Positions 15,830-26,900 of a stretch of 29,449 bases of DNA are shown in pieces; within the stretch, counting starts at the first letter, position 1; each line of letters begins with the position of its first letter. This DNA is from Candidatus Rifleibacteriota bacterium (GTDB lineage: Bacteria; UBP17; UBA6191; JACPRK01): the NCBI GenBank assembly GCA_016213865.1, contig JACQZL010000372.1:1-29449 (forward strand). The letters run 5' to 3'. The notes below the pieces were generated by a model. That model was not told the origin of the DNA. It made no database searches and saw only the letters and a program-made list of their open reading frames with translations. Made by a program: the position numbers and the translations under genes.

Positions 15830-18352
15830 TCACTGCGTCGGGTCCAGGATCTTGTAGTCGCGCTTGATGGTGTACTCGTACTGCTTGATCTCGTTGGTGA
15901 TCGCCACGTAGTAGTAGTTGTCGCGATCGAGCTGCTGGGCCTTCGGGTCGATGTGGTAGCCGTAGTCGAACACGATCCGGCCGCCGTCGGGGATCTTCGA
16001 CAGGTCGAGGAAGTTGCAGCCCAGGCCGCCGAAGAGGTTGAGCTTGGTCCCCGCCGCGACGTTGACCGGGTAGATGTAGCTGTAGAGTTGAGCGTCGATC
16101 CGCTCGGACGTCTGCACCTCGATCCCTCCGAGCGCGACGATGGTCAGAAGGGCGTTCTTCTCGGGGTTGTCGGGTTTGTCGTACTCCTCGTGCTTGACCA
16201 TGAAACCCTTGAACACCACGCGCCCGAACGTGATGATGATGCACTTGCCCCGGTACTTGTTGTTGGCGAAGACCAGGTCCTCGGTGCCGGTGATGTAGAC
16301 CACGCCATGAAGGTCGAATAGCTTGTCCTTGGGGTTGTAGTACTTGCGATAGAACTGGTTGACCTTCGGATTGCGCGGGTCGATCAGGCTGGAGATGTAG
16401 TCCGTCGCCTTGCTGTAGAAGAGGAACGGGTTGAACTCGGCCAGGGGCTTATCGTACTCCTTGAACGGCGAGCACTGGGGCGCGAACTGGCGGTCCAGCT
16501 CGTTCTTGAGGAAGAAGAACCCCTTGCTGGCAAAGGTGTCCAGGTAGGAGCGGATGGGCGAGTCTTTCTCGGGGATGAGGAACTCGAGCAAGGCCAGGTT
16601 GTAGGGCGCGAAGATGGCCGCGGCCGGTATCTGGTTGAGGTACTCGGGCCCCAACCCGTAGGTTTGCTGGGCCAGGATCGTCGCGTTCAGCGTGATGTAG
16701 AACTTGGGCTTGCGAAGCTCCTCCGGGAGCTTCAGCCACTTTTCCTTCACGTCCTTGGTCCAGGCCGCTGGTAGGTCGTCGGCCTTGGCGATCGGGTCTT
16801 CGGGGTTCTTGCCCTCCATGAAGCCCTTGGGGAAGTAGGGCAACTGGAACTGGTTCGGGTTGAGGGTCAGCGTGTTCTTGACCTTGTCCAGCCAGCCCGT
16901 CTCCATGTAGTCCCGGACCATGAAGTAGGTCTGGACCACGTCGCCATAGACCAGCGTCGGGCTGATCCGGATGCGATAGTTGGAGTAGAGCTTCTCCATC
17001 AGGTCGGAGGTGATCTTCTTGATGCCAGCCCAGAGCTTGCCCCAGAACCCCTCGGCCTCGACGGCCTTGCCCTTCTCCTTCTCGACCACGTTGCCGAACA
17101 GCGCCAGTCCGGAGAGCGCAGGCGAGGGCCTGCGGCCTTCTTTCCACTCGCCGTCGGCCAGGGCCGAGAAGTAGGCGCTATAGCTGGCCACGGATCGGCC
17201 CCCCAGCGCGTCCTTGAGGGCCTTCTCGTTGTCGAACAGCTCGCGCCCGTGCCCCACGTACCGGAAGATCAGGTCGCCCTTGCCCGGGATGGCACTCGAA
17301 GTGACGCCCGTGTTGGCCGGCTCCGAGCTTGAACCGGGACCCGTCGTGAGGGACATCTCGTCGGTGCCGGCCGCGGCGGCCTCGAGCGCGGCCTCGTTGA
17401 ATTTCTTCTCCAGCACCTCCTTCAGGGCCTTGAGGGGGATCTGGACCTGCTGGGGAAGGAACTCCGACTCGGCCGAATGGAAGGTCTTCTGCAGAGCGCC
17501 GCTCGAACGGTCGCCGTTGGAGAGCGGCACGATCCCCTTGTTGATGAAGATGCGTCCGGGCGGCACCTTGCCGTTCCGAACCACCTCGTTTTCCATGTAG
17601 CTGGTGAACTCGGACTTCTTGAAGGTCTTTTGGCCCGTCCCGGCCCACCCGTTGTCCAGCACCAGCGACTTCAGTGGACTCGGGAAGTCCTTGTACTGGT
17701 AGCCGAAGACCGACTCCTTGGCGCCGTAGTAGTCCACGGACATGTTGTTGACGAACAACGTGCACTCGGACATCACCGGGATCGTCGTCCGCACCACTTT
17801 GAACGGACGAGCAACCGCCACGGTCTTCGCCAGTGGAGGTTTCTGGTCGTGCTCGTACTCCAGCGAGATCTCGATACGCAGACGGCCGTTCTTCTCGACC
17901 GGATCGGGCGGGTTCTTGAACCCGGGGATGTCGAAGGGCTCGATGTCCGTGATGAGGCCCTTGACCCCGAACTTCTCGTCCGGAATGCCGAACTCCTCGA
18001 CCGCGATCTTGCGCGCGTTGGTCGAGATCCTCTTCAGGTAGTCCTTGTCGATCTCGATCTCCTTGGCCCCCGACTGGCGCACCTGGTCGTAGATGCGGTT
18101 GCCGGCGCTGCGCGTGTTCAACTGCTGGACGATGTTGAAGAAGATCTCCTCGCTGGCGGCCTCGGCCAGCGTCGTGATCACCTCGGACTGGTACACGTAG
18201 ATCGACTGGTCGATCTCTCGCGTGCTCAGAAACATCAGCATCCCCGCCAGGATGCTGAGTGCCACCAGCAGCCCCATGGCGTAGTAGAGGACGATTCCGC
18301 GCCGGTTCGTGCCAGTCGTCACGCCATCAACTACGAAAGATCGGGGTCCCAT
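15830..18352 (-). CDS. Large GspK/PilX-like pseudopilin, cassette 2
   Basis: An 840-residue envelope protein with prepilin-like cut G19|I20 (RRG|IVLYYAMGLLVALSILAG). It lacks Glu at +5, as GspK/PilX proteins do. Residues 156-290 (GRLRIEISLEYEH, ECTLFVNNMSVDYYG, GRIFINKGIVPLSNGD) align in order with residues 176-300 of the protein at 5079-7325. A beta-rich C-terminal stretch (GVVYITGTEDLVF, IIITFGRVVFKGFMV, GGRIVFDYGYHID) parallels that protein's end and looks like the repetitive beta sheet region at the end of some PilX-type proteins. It is lower in G+C-type residues (more Lys, Tyr, Asn, Phe) than its neighbours. It starts one base after the lipoprotein stop. Probable role: tip or scaffold of the second pseudopilus. 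Confidence 0.82.
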   Translation of the reverse strand: MGPRSFVVDGVTTGTNRRGIVLYYAMGLLVALSILAGMLMFLSTREIDQSIYVYQSEVITTLAEAASEEIFFNIVQQLNTRSAGNRIYDQVRQSGAKEIEIDKDYLKRISTNARKIAVEEFGIPDEKFGVKGLITDIEPFDIPGFKNPPDPVEKNGRLRIEISLEYEHDQKPPLAKTVAVARPFKVVRTTIPVMSECTLFVNNMSVDYYGAKESVFGYQYKDFPSPLKSLVLDNGWAGTGQKTFKKSEFTSYMENEVVRNGKVPPGRIFINKGIVPLSNGDRSSGALQKTFHSAESEFLPQQVQIPLKALKEVLEKKFNEAALEAAAAGTDEMSLTTGPGSSSEPANTGVTSSAIPGKGDLIFRYVGHGRELFDNEKALKDALGGRSVASYSAYFSALADGEWKEGRRPSPALSGLALFGNVVEKEKGKAVEAEGFWGKLWAGIKKITSDLMEKLYSNYRIRISPTLVYGDVVQTYFMVRDYMETGWLDKVKNTLTLNPNQFQLPYFPKGFMEGKNPEDPIAKADDLPAAWTKDVKEKWLKLPEELRKPKFYITLNATILAQQTYGLGPEYLNQIPAAAIFAPYNLALLEFLIPEKDSPIRSYLDTFASKGFFFLKNELDRQFAPQCSPFKEYDKPLAEFNPFLFYSKATDYISSLIDPRNPKVNQFYRKYYNPKDKLFDLHGVVYITGTEDLVFANNKYRGKCIIITFGRVVFKGFMVKHEEYDKPDNPEKNALLTIVALGGIEVQTSERIDAQLYSYIYPVNVAAGTKLNLFGGLGCNFLDLSKIPDGGRIVFDYGYHIDPKAQQLDRDNYYYVAITNEIKQYEYTIKRDYKILDPTQ

Positions 18353-18353
18353 G

Positions 18354-19127
18354 TTACCGGTCGGCCGGCGGCGGCCCGTCCTCCAGGATGGCGAAGTAGT
18401 AGTCGAACTCGGTGTCGTGCTGGAGCACCAGGGGCTCTCCGTCCTGGCGGAGGCCGAAAACCGCAGCCTCGAGCGCCTGGTCGTCCGTCGAGAAGAAAAT
18501 CTTGCCCCCCGTCTCGGCCTCCAGCTCGAGGACCTTCCCGGCTTCGGAGCCTTGCAGCTTCTTCATGAGGACCTCGCTCAGTCGAGGCTCGGCGGAGGGC
18601 CCGCCGGCTCGCTGCTGATAGACGCTGGCAGCCGCTGCCTGGGCGGCCTTGCGCAACTCTCCTTGTTCCCGGGCGGCCTCGGACTTGAGGTAGTCGGCCT
18701 GCAGTTGCTGAAAGCGCTTCATGGTCTCGGCGGCCTTGTCCTTCTCGCCGGCGCCGGCATAGGACTGTGCCAGGAGGAAGCAGACCTCCATCCGAACGGT
18801 CGGGTCCAGGTTTGGGCGGCCCAAGAGCGCCTCGGCCATCGGGACGATGTAGGCGTAGTTCTTGGCCTCCCAGAGCTCTCGGCACTCGGCCAGCTTCTGA
18901 CGGTCGCCGAGCGGATCACCCCCGCCCTGGGGGCCCGTCGTGGGCTTGCCCGTGCCCTCTGACGAGGCCGGCTGGGCTGGCGAGTCGGAAGGCTCGGGCA
19001 AGGCGGGTTCGTCCCCCCCGGCCTCCTCGCCGGACGGGGCATCGGAGCCGCAGCATCCGGGTACACTCAGGCCAAAGGCCGCAATCGCCGCCAGCACCAA
19101 GAGCCAGTATGCCGCGCACCGCTTCAT
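18354..19127 (-). CDS. Lipoprotein with helical repeat (TPR-like) region
   Basis: A 257-residue lipoprotein. The signal peptide ends in a lipobox-like VPGC with lipidated C25. An acidic Gly/Ser/Pro/Glu-rich tether (residues 26-75) follows, then helices with TPR-like spacing (LAECRELWEAKNYAYIVPMA, EVCFLLAQSYAGAGEKDKAA) and a long Gln/Ala-rich helix. The last 60 residues (FSTDDQALEAAVFGLRQD) are beta/helix mixed and unknown. ATG 19125-19127 is preferred over an in-frame TTG four codons earlier. First gene of cassette 2, one base before the GspK-like gene, so it probably belongs to the same assembly, for example as an outer-membrane pilotin-like or scaffold protein. The role is inferred from order only. 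Confidence 0.8.
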   Translation of the reverse strand: MKRCAAYWLLVLAAIAAFGLSVPGCCGSDAPSGEEAGGDEPALPEPSDSPAQPASSEGTGKPTTGPQGGGDPLGDRQKLAECRELWEAKNYAYIVPMAEALLGRPNLDPTVRMEVCFLLAQSYAGAGEKDKAAETMKRFQQLQADYLKSEAAREQGELRKAAQAAAASVYQQRAGGPSAEPRLSEVLMKKLQGSEAGKVLELEAETGGKIFFSTDDQALEAAVFGLRQDGEPLVLQHDTEFDYYFAILEDGPPPADR

Positions 19128-19170
19128 CGCAAACGTCAAGCCTCGGGTCGAGTCGCGCTCAGCTTACTAT

Positions 19171-19188
19171 GACCGCGTCCGCGCGGTC
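19171..19188. promoter_or_regulatory. Perfect 7-bp inverted repeat in the divergent promoter region
   Basis: GACCGCG at 19171-19177 and CGCGGTC at 19182-19188 with a 4-base loop (TCCG) lie in the middle of the 116-base gap between two divergent genes. It could be an operator or a small hairpin. No matching second site was found, so this is tentative. Confidence 0.3.
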
Positions 19189-19243
19189 GAGTTCGGTTGA
19201 AGTCGAGGGGAGCGCGCCCTGGCACGCGGAGGCCCGAGGCGAT

Positions 19244-20965
19244 ATGATGGAGGACGTTCCGCTGGCGGCCGGACGCGGCCGGGGCAATGCGGGTTCTTCC
19301 CTCTCGATGGGCGCCGACTTCTACACGCCAGGCCAAGACCTCTCGCGCAGGGCCATCCTTCAGATTCTCATGGAGGAGGTCTACCGCAACGGCAGGCCCA
19401 CCGACGAAGAGCGCAAGACCGTCCAGTATCTTCGCAAGGCGCTGAAGCTCTCGGACGACGACTACAAGGCAGTCAAGGCCCGCATCAAGGAGCTTTACAA
19501 GGCGGGGCAGCTCGAGAGCGGCCGGCCGATGGACCCGTTGCGGGCCTATCGGCGCGCCATCGAACTGGCGTACGCCGACAGCAAGGTCTCGGGCAAGGAA
19601 CGTATCTACATCAAGATCCTGGGCAAGGTCCTCTGGATCACCCAGGACGAGCACAAACAGGTCATCCGCGAGATCAAGGAAGGCGCCGCCGCCGGTCCGA
19701 CAACCGACGAACCCCTTCCTGCGCCCGAGATGCCCGACCAGGGCGAACCCGACCCCGACATGCCGGCGGCGCCGCCGCCTCCACGCCCATCGGCCATCAT
19801 GCAGGCGCTGCCCGAAGACGGAGCCGCGGACGACGACGGCGACGAAGCCCTGGATGCCGGTCCCCCTCTGCCCCCGCCGGCCCCGACTCCCCCGCGTGGC
19901 TCCGCGACAACCCCGGCTGCCGGTCACCGGCCGTCCGGCGCGCACGACGCTGTCCGCGCCGCCGCCTCGGAGCCACCCCCCGCGCCGGCAGCCGAGCGCG
20001 GGACCACCGGCGCCAGCTCTCCTCGCCAGCGCGAGCGCGCACGCACCAGTCCCGTCCTGGCCAGCGCCGTGCCCCCCGCCTCGCCGGAGGTCTCAGGACC
20101 TGCTCCCGCTTCCCATCCGGTGGGCGGCAGTCGCCCTTCCCGGCCGACCGGCTCCTATTCCCAGAAGCCGGCAGCCGGCCCGCCGGGCCCCACGGGCGAC
20201 CGGAGCTCCCGCTCGACGACCGCCCCCGTTCCGGCGGCCGCCCAGCCAGCCATTTCCAAGCCCGTCCTCTACGGAGGTCTCGGCGCCATGGCCGCGGTCC
20301 TGCTCCTCTTCATGGTGCAGCAGGTCTTCCTGAGGCCCGGGGCCCAGGATGAAGCCGCGACCTCGACCGAGCAGACGGAGCAATCCGAGCCGCCGACCCG
20401 ACCCACGACGCCCCCTCCCGCCAAGCCGCCGCCCCTCAACCTCGAAGTCGACAAGCACCTGGCTTCCGGTCTCCAGGCCCTTCAGGACGGTCGCCTGGAC
20501 GAGGCCATCGCCGCCTATCGCAAGGCTGTCAGCGTGGAGGACAAGCAGGCCTTCGTCCACAACAACCTGGGGCACGCCTTCGAGAAGAAGGGTGACGACG
20601 ACTCGGCCATCAAGGAGTATCAGCGGGCCATCGAGCTGGACCCGAAATACCCGCTTGCCTACAACAACCTGGGGACGATTTACGAGCGCCGCGGCCGCAC
20701 GATGGAGGCGATGTCGCTCTATCGCAAGGCGACCGAGCTCAAGCCGGACTACGCCAACGCCCACTATAATCTGGGCGTCATGTACGGCCGGGCGGGCCGT
20801 TACGACGACGCGATCGTCCACTTCAAGAAGGTGACGGTCCTGCGGCCGAAGGACGCCTACGCGCACAAGGACCTGTGGCTGGCCTACACGCGCAAGGGCC
20901 TGGACGCCGAGGCGAAGAAGGAGCTCGAGGCAGCTCGAGAACTGGGGCTGAAGATCGGCGAGTGA
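19244..20965 (+). CDS. Membrane protein with tandem TerB-like region, proline-rich linker, TM helix and TPR domain
   Basis: A 573-residue bitopic protein. Residues 36-83 (ILMEEVYRNGRPTDEERK, then LSDDDYKAVKARI) and 100-146 (IELAYADSKVSGKERI, then ITQDEHKQVIREI) are two related acidic helical units resembling TerB/DjlA-type folds, on the cytoplasmic side. A 190-residue Pro/Ala/Ser/Gly-rich linker (about 147-338) leads to one membrane helix (341-363). The C-terminal part has about four TPR repeats (403-570; FVHNNLGHAFEKKGDDDSA, AYNNLGTIYERRGRTMEA, AHYNLGVMYGRAGRYDDA). Start ATG 19244-19246 has GGAGG 11 bases upstream and GAGG 4 bases upstream. A second ATG at 19307 lacks a site. Divergent from the lipoprotein gene. 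A periplasmic TPR end suggests a scaffold; partner unknown. Confidence 0.88.
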   Translation: MMEDVPLAAGRGRGNAGSSLSMGADFYTPGQDLSRRAILQILMEEVYRNGRPTDEERKTVQYLRKALKLSDDDYKAVKARIKELYKAGQLESGRPMDPLRAYRRAIELAYADSKVSGKERIYIKILGKVLWITQDEHKQVIREIKEGAAAGPTTDEPLPAPEMPDQGEPDPDMPAAPPPPRPSAIMQALPEDGAADDDGDEALDAGPPLPPPAPTPPRGSATTPAAGHRPSGAHDAVRAAASEPPPAPAAERGTTGASSPRQRERARTSPVLASAVPPASPEVSGPAPASHPVGGSRPSRPTGSYSQKPAAGPPGPTGDRSSRSTTAPVPAAAQPAISKPVLYGGLGAMAAVLLLFMVQQVFLRPGAQDEAATSTEQTEQSEPPTRPTTPPPAKPPPLNLEVDKHLASGLQALQDGRLDEAIAAYRKAVSVEDKQAFVHNNLGHAFEKKGDDDSAIKEYQRAIELDPKYPLAYNNLGTIYERRGRTMEAMSLYRKATELKPDYANAHYNLGVMYGRAGRYDDAIVHFKKVTVLRPKDAYAHKDLWLAYTRKGLDAEAKKELEAARELGLKIGE

Positions 20966-23900
20966 GCCCGGCCGCCCGGACGGTGCCCTGAACCCGGGGG
21001 GACCCAGGCGCGCAGGCAGGAGCTGCCTCAGTTCCCCGGCACCTGGATGACGCCGCCGGCCGGTCGCGGGATGACGTGTAGCCCTTGCCGGCCTCGAGGG
21101 GCCAGGGCGCTCCGCCTGGCAGCCACGTCTCGAAGCACCCGCGGCCCGAGGTCCCCGCTCGGGTGCGAACGACCACCGAGGAGCCCGTGAGCTGCGAAAG
21201 CGTGTCGCACGTCGCTTGCGGGCCGAGCGTCCCGACGGTCCCGAGCAGGTTCGGCCCGGCCCATAGCCGGCGCGTCCGCGAACCTGCCGGCCACGGGTTT
21301 CCCTTCAGGACGACCGTGCGGGCCTGCGGGGCGAAGAGCAAGTAACCCTGGCCGGCCTGGACCGGCGCGGGCGCTCCGGCAGTGCCGGGAAGCTCCAACA
21401 CTGGCTGACGGCCGCCGGCTCCACCGAGGCGGACCAGGAAGCTCGCCTGGCTGTCGGTCAACAAGGAAGCGGTGTCGTAGGCCTGGCCGCTCCTGGAAAT
21501 GGCGAAAGGCAAGGAGATCAGGTTCAGTCCGCGCGCCAGCGAGAGAGTCGTTGCGGAGAGGTCCACCAGGGTCAGGTCCTCTGAGTGCCGGCGTGACTGG
21601 AGGTCGCGGGCCCTGACCGTGAGCATCGACGGAGTGGTCACGCGGTCCAGCGCCGTGGGGTCGCGGACCACGACCGACAACGTCTCGCTCTGCGCCGCCG
21701 CCAGGCTCGTTGTCGACGAGAGGGTGAGCAGGAACTTGCCGTCCGCGCCGGTCGCCACGCTGTCCGCGACGTTCCGGGTGCCGTTTCGGACAGTTACGGA
21801 AAATCCGGAGCCGACCGCGGCCCCGGCGGCGTTCCGGAGCGTCCCGGCCACAGCCAGCGTCGTGACCGGGGGCTGGGGCCCGTCGACCCGCAGGAGCAGC
21901 GTGGCCGACGTCGCCAGACCGCTCGCCGCCGCGGCCCTGAGGACGATCATGTGCGGACCCGCCGCCAACGTGACCGGCAGGTTGTTTCCGGCACCGACGG
22001 CGTTCCCGTCGGCCGTCCACGAGAGCGCCGACGCCGGCAGGACGACTCCCGTATCCTCGGCCACGGTCGCCGAGAGGCGCGCCGGCTCGTCGAAGAAGAC
22101 CAGGCCGGCCGTCCCCGGCTGCGCCAGCGTCACCAGCAACTCGCCGAGGCGGAAGGTCGGTCGCAGGGCCTGTGGCGCCTCGGCCCGGAGCGCTCCGCCC
22201 GAGTTGGCGTCGCGCAGCAGGGCGGTTGCCCCGAGGGCGAGCGTGCCGATCCGGGCCACCGACGACGGCACGGCCGTATAGCGGACAACCGCCTGGCTCA
22301 GCCCAGCCAGGATCGGGGGGTTCCCTACCGCTGCCGAGAAGGTGTAATCCAAGCCGTTGCTGGCCCCTCCCGAATCAGTCATCGTGAACTGGATGCCATC
22401 GAGTTGCGCCGCCGCCTCCCCGGTGTTCCGGACCGTGACCGTCAGCGCGAGACTCTGCCCCCGGGAAACGACCGCGGGTCGTGCTGTCACGCTCGAGACG
22501 AAGACCGTGGCCGGGAGCTGGACGGTCCAGCTCGACGTGAGCGAGCTGGACGGGAGGACCGCCCCGGCATTCGCGTCCTTGCCGGAGGCGCTGGCCGTGA
22601 TCGAAACCGGCCCCGTGGTCGCCCCCAGCGCCACTGCCACGTCGAACGTGAACTTGCCGCGGGTGCCCCCCTCGACCCGGACGGGGTTCCAGGCCCTGGG
22701 GAACACCGTGAACTGGGAGTTACGCGACCCCCCGCCGGCACCGGCGAAGGCGAGCTGCACTCGCGCGTCTGCTGCCGCCGCCTGGCCGTTGTTCTCCACG
22801 GTTACTGTCACCTGGGCCGTCTGCCCGCGTGAGACGAGTGGGCGCGAGACCTCCAGCGTCGCGGCGTTCAGCCCCGCGGGTCGCTGCACCGTGAACCGCG
22901 GCGAGAGCCCCGCGGTGTACGTCGTGAACGGTACGCCGGAGTTCGCGTCCTGGCCGCGCAGCGTCGCGCTCATCATCACCATCGTCGTGGCCGCGGTCGG
23001 TGAGACGGCCAGGCTGTAGCGGAACTTCGCCGTGCCGCCGCCGGCCACGGAGGTCGGGTTCCCTGCCAGCGGCGCGACGGTGTACTGCAGGGTCCGGTCG
23101 GTTCCCGCCAGATCGACAAACGCGAAGGACGCCGTCGTGAACCGCAGAGTTGCCTCGCCCGCGTTGGCGATAGTAAAAGTCACCAGCGACGTGCGTCCGG
23201 CCGAAACGCCGGCACCCGGCCCGAGAACGCCGGTCAAGGCCATCTCCGCTGGCTTTTGGACCGTCCAGCTATCAGGAATGGCGACCGGGCTGTCGGTCCC
23301 GATCGTGAGGCCCGAATTGGCGTCCGTGCCCGCGGCAGTCGCCTTGAGCGTCATGAGCCCCAGCGGAGCGTCGGCCGGGACGACGACCTGGAAGACGTAG
23401 TTGGCGGGCTTGCCACCGGAGATGAAGTCCGGGTTGTCGCCCGTCGTCGAGGGGGCCGGCGCGACGGCGTACGCGACTCTCTGGCGCGACTCGGCGATCT
23501 CGACCTCGGGTTCTACCCGCGACACGAGGGCCGTCGCCTCTCCCATATTGGCCACGCTCACGGTCAGCGTGACCGACTGCCCGCGAGACACGTAGGCCGG
23601 CACCGCGGTCACCGAGTGGATGGCGAGGATCGCGGGCGTCTGCAGCGTAAACGTGTCCGTCAGGGCCGAGCGCGGGTCGCTGATCCGCTCGTCGGTGGCA
23701 ACAGGGAGCGCGGACACCGACGCGTCGAGCGTCACCAACCCCGATAGCGCCGTCGGGCGCGAGGCCACGGTATAGCGCAGGACGGCGGTCGCCCCCTGAC
23801 CGAGCGACCTGGCGTTGGCCGGGTCGGCCTGCGGAGTCAGGTATTCGACCGTCCGATCGCTCCCCGCGCGCAAGAACTTGAGGCTCGCGCCGAGGCCACC

Positions 23901-26900
23901 GAGCGACGCCGTGCCGCTGTTGGCGACCGTGATCGTGACTGGAAACGTCTGACCGCGGCTGACGCGGGCCAGGTCCACACCGACTGCTTGCACGTCCAGC
24001 GCCGCGTTGCGCCGAACGACCGTGACGCCGTAGCCCCCGGTTGCGGTCGCCGAGACCGGATCTGCGTGCCGCACCCTCAGAAAGTAGGTCCCCTTTCGAG
24101 GGGCCTGGAAGAGCTGGATGAACGACGCGAGGCTTCCGAACGAGTCGGCAGCATCGTCGTTCGACGTGAGCACGGTCTCTCCGTCGGTATCGAGCAACTC
24201 GAGGTACGAATCGCTCAACCCAGCCGTCAGGCTGACCCGGATGTCATAGACCGCTCCTGACAGGGCATCGAAGCGGAAGTGGTCGGCGTCGCCCGGGTAC
24301 TGGATGGTGCCGCTGGCCGGTGTGCCGTCGACAGCCACGACGTCGCTCGGCACCCGGGCCGCCAGGGCGGCGTTCGGATGGTCGTCCGGGGCCTCGGGGT
24401 CCACCACACTGATGGTGTAGGTGCCCGATTGGCCGGTCTGCAACTCGACCCGGGCGAAAAAGCTAGTCGAGGCCGTCGTGAGGCCCGTCGCCGCCACGGT
24501 CACCTCGCTGGTCCGATCGCCCGAGATCGGGTCGCGATCGTCGTTGCTCCCGAGGACAGTCGTTCCGTCGGCCGCGAAGATGGTCAGGATCGTATCTCGG
24601 GCCGTCCCGCCGCCCGTGCGGATCTTGTAGACGTGGGGCTTCTCCGTGCCACCCTCGAGCGGACCTCTCACGACGTTGAATCGGTAGACGTCCACCTCCT
24701 TGACCGTGGAGCCGGGCAGCGTCTTGACTTCGACGTTACCTCTGACCGGAGAGCCGTTGATCAGGAGCAGATCTCGGGCCGCGGCCGTGTTGGGAGCGGC
24801 CTTTACGGCCTGTGGCGAATTCGGATGGTCGTCCACGGTGATCCGCGCGCCGGAGACCGGGCTGGTCGTCGCCATGTTGGCCACGATTGCGGAGAGTGGG
24901 ATCGGCACGTCGCGCGGAGGAAAGGTGGCGCTAATGTGGGTGTTGTCGACGACCTGGAAGTCGGTCACCGGCGTGCCGTCCGACAGGCTGACCCCGCTGG
25001 CACCCGCGAAACCCTCCCCCTGCAATTGGACCGGCGTGGTGGAGCCCAGCAACATGAACGTGGGGCTTATGGAGGTCACGCGTGGCTTGAGAAACCCGCG
25101 CTTGATCGCCGCCTGCACGACGGTGCGCGCGTTGGCGCCCTTGCTCAGACGCTGCTCGGCCGTGACCATCGCTCGGGCAGCGGCGAAGAAGGTCACCGAC
25201 GGCGTGAAGAGCGTGTTGGCCGTCAAGGCCAGCCGCGCCGTCACCTCGTTGCCGAGCCCCGGCACGCGCTGGCCGGTGCTCGTATCGTCAAAGCCCTGGC
25301 GAACCTCCCACAGGTACCTCGACCAGACCTCACCGTCGGCGTGGACCTCCCTCTTGGGATGGAGATCTTCCGGGTAGTGCTTGTACTCGGGGCCGCGGTC
25401 ATCGACTCGGCGCAGGGACTTTCCATCGTACGACGCCGGAACGGCGACCCCGCCGCCCCGGATCCACCACTCCGCCAGGCCGGCTGGGTCCGGATCCAGG
25501 TAATTCGCGTCCTGGACCCTTGTCAGCACGGAACTGACCGAGCACGAGAAGAAGTCCGCCCAGCCTTCCATGATCGCTCCCGAATCACCGGCGTACACCA
25601 GCCCCGGAACCTGCTGGTCCTGGATCGCGTGACCGTACTCGTGCATGATGACGTCTCCGTCCTCGGCAGCGTCGATTTCGCCGTCACCGAAGACGATGGC
25701 CTTTGCCAGAGGGGAGTAGTACGCGTTCTGCGCGCACGTCCCGTGGGCATACACGAGGATGGAAGGAGGGATCGGTTCCAGCATGCCGACGCTGTCTCGC
25801 ACGAACCGTGCGGCCTGATCCACGTGGAAGAAGGCATTGGCCTCCTCGAAGTGCGGATTGGAGCGAAGAAACGTGTCGAAGAGCCCGTTGGGCTGGCTGG
25901 CGCGATCGGACGCCTCCTTGCCAATCACGTCCACGAACTGGTTTCGCAGCCACGGAGAGCTATCGGTCTGCACCTGGATTCGCCGATAGGCCCCCGTGAA
26001 GGCTTCCGTCGCGGAGTCGGCCTGGTCGGTCAGTTCGGGCACCGGTCCGAGATCCTGCTTCACCACCACGGGGTTCCCCGGAAAGACCTTCACCCACGCT
26101 TCCCGCAGGAGGTTTCTCGACTCCAGTACCGTGCCGTCCGCGGCGCTCACCAGGACTTCGCGCTCCGTCCACGGCTCGCGGCCTGCCACCTCCAAGCGCC
26201 AGACGGGTAGCCCCAGGCCGCCTTCAAGCACGTGCAGCCCCAGCTCGGCCGTGGCCACCGTGCCCGGTTTGCCGGCCGGGCGTCCCACCTGCACGGCAAC
26301 GCTTCGCGCAACGTCTTCGCCGACCCGCACCCCTCCCGGCACCAGGCGTGTCGGGGGTCGATCGTCGTTGTCCACACCCAGCACCCGGCCCTGTCCATCT
26401 GTCTGGACGGCCAGCAGGTGCCCCAGTACGGGCAGGCCGAACGCCTTTCGGCGATACCAGACGTGTGCAGTGAAATCAGCGACATGCTCGCGGACCTGCT
26501 CCATCTCCGCCGTCTCGGCGCCGAGGCCGAAAAGCGGAGCGTTCTCCTTCAGGAAGGCCCGCGCCACCTGCGAGGCAGTCCCGGGATACACCTTGGAAAC
26601 GGACCCGCAGAGCTTGGTCACAACCCCGCGCTCGTCGGTGTCGACGAGCCACGGCTGCCGGCTGGCCGCATCGAGCTTGGCCAGGCCCTGCGTCACGGCG
26701 TCCGGCGTGGCCCCGGGGGCCGCGAGTGCCGGGCTCACCGCTGGCAGCACCAGCAGGGCCAGGGCCAAGAGGCTGCTGACCGCTGTGCGACCCGACCACG
26801 CGGACCAGCCTGAGACACTTTCGATTTTCGATTTCTGGTTTTCGAATGCACACGCGCTGCCGCGGGCGCCCCAAATCGCAAATCCCAAATCTGAAATCGC

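Noticed and set aside
24279..26210. Long plus-strand open frame of over 600 codons opposite the metalloprotease
   Set aside because: It is antisense to a frame with clear HEYGH, PPC and CARDB features; its product is Arg/Gly/Ala/Val-rich without motifs. Long antisense frames are expected at this G+C content.
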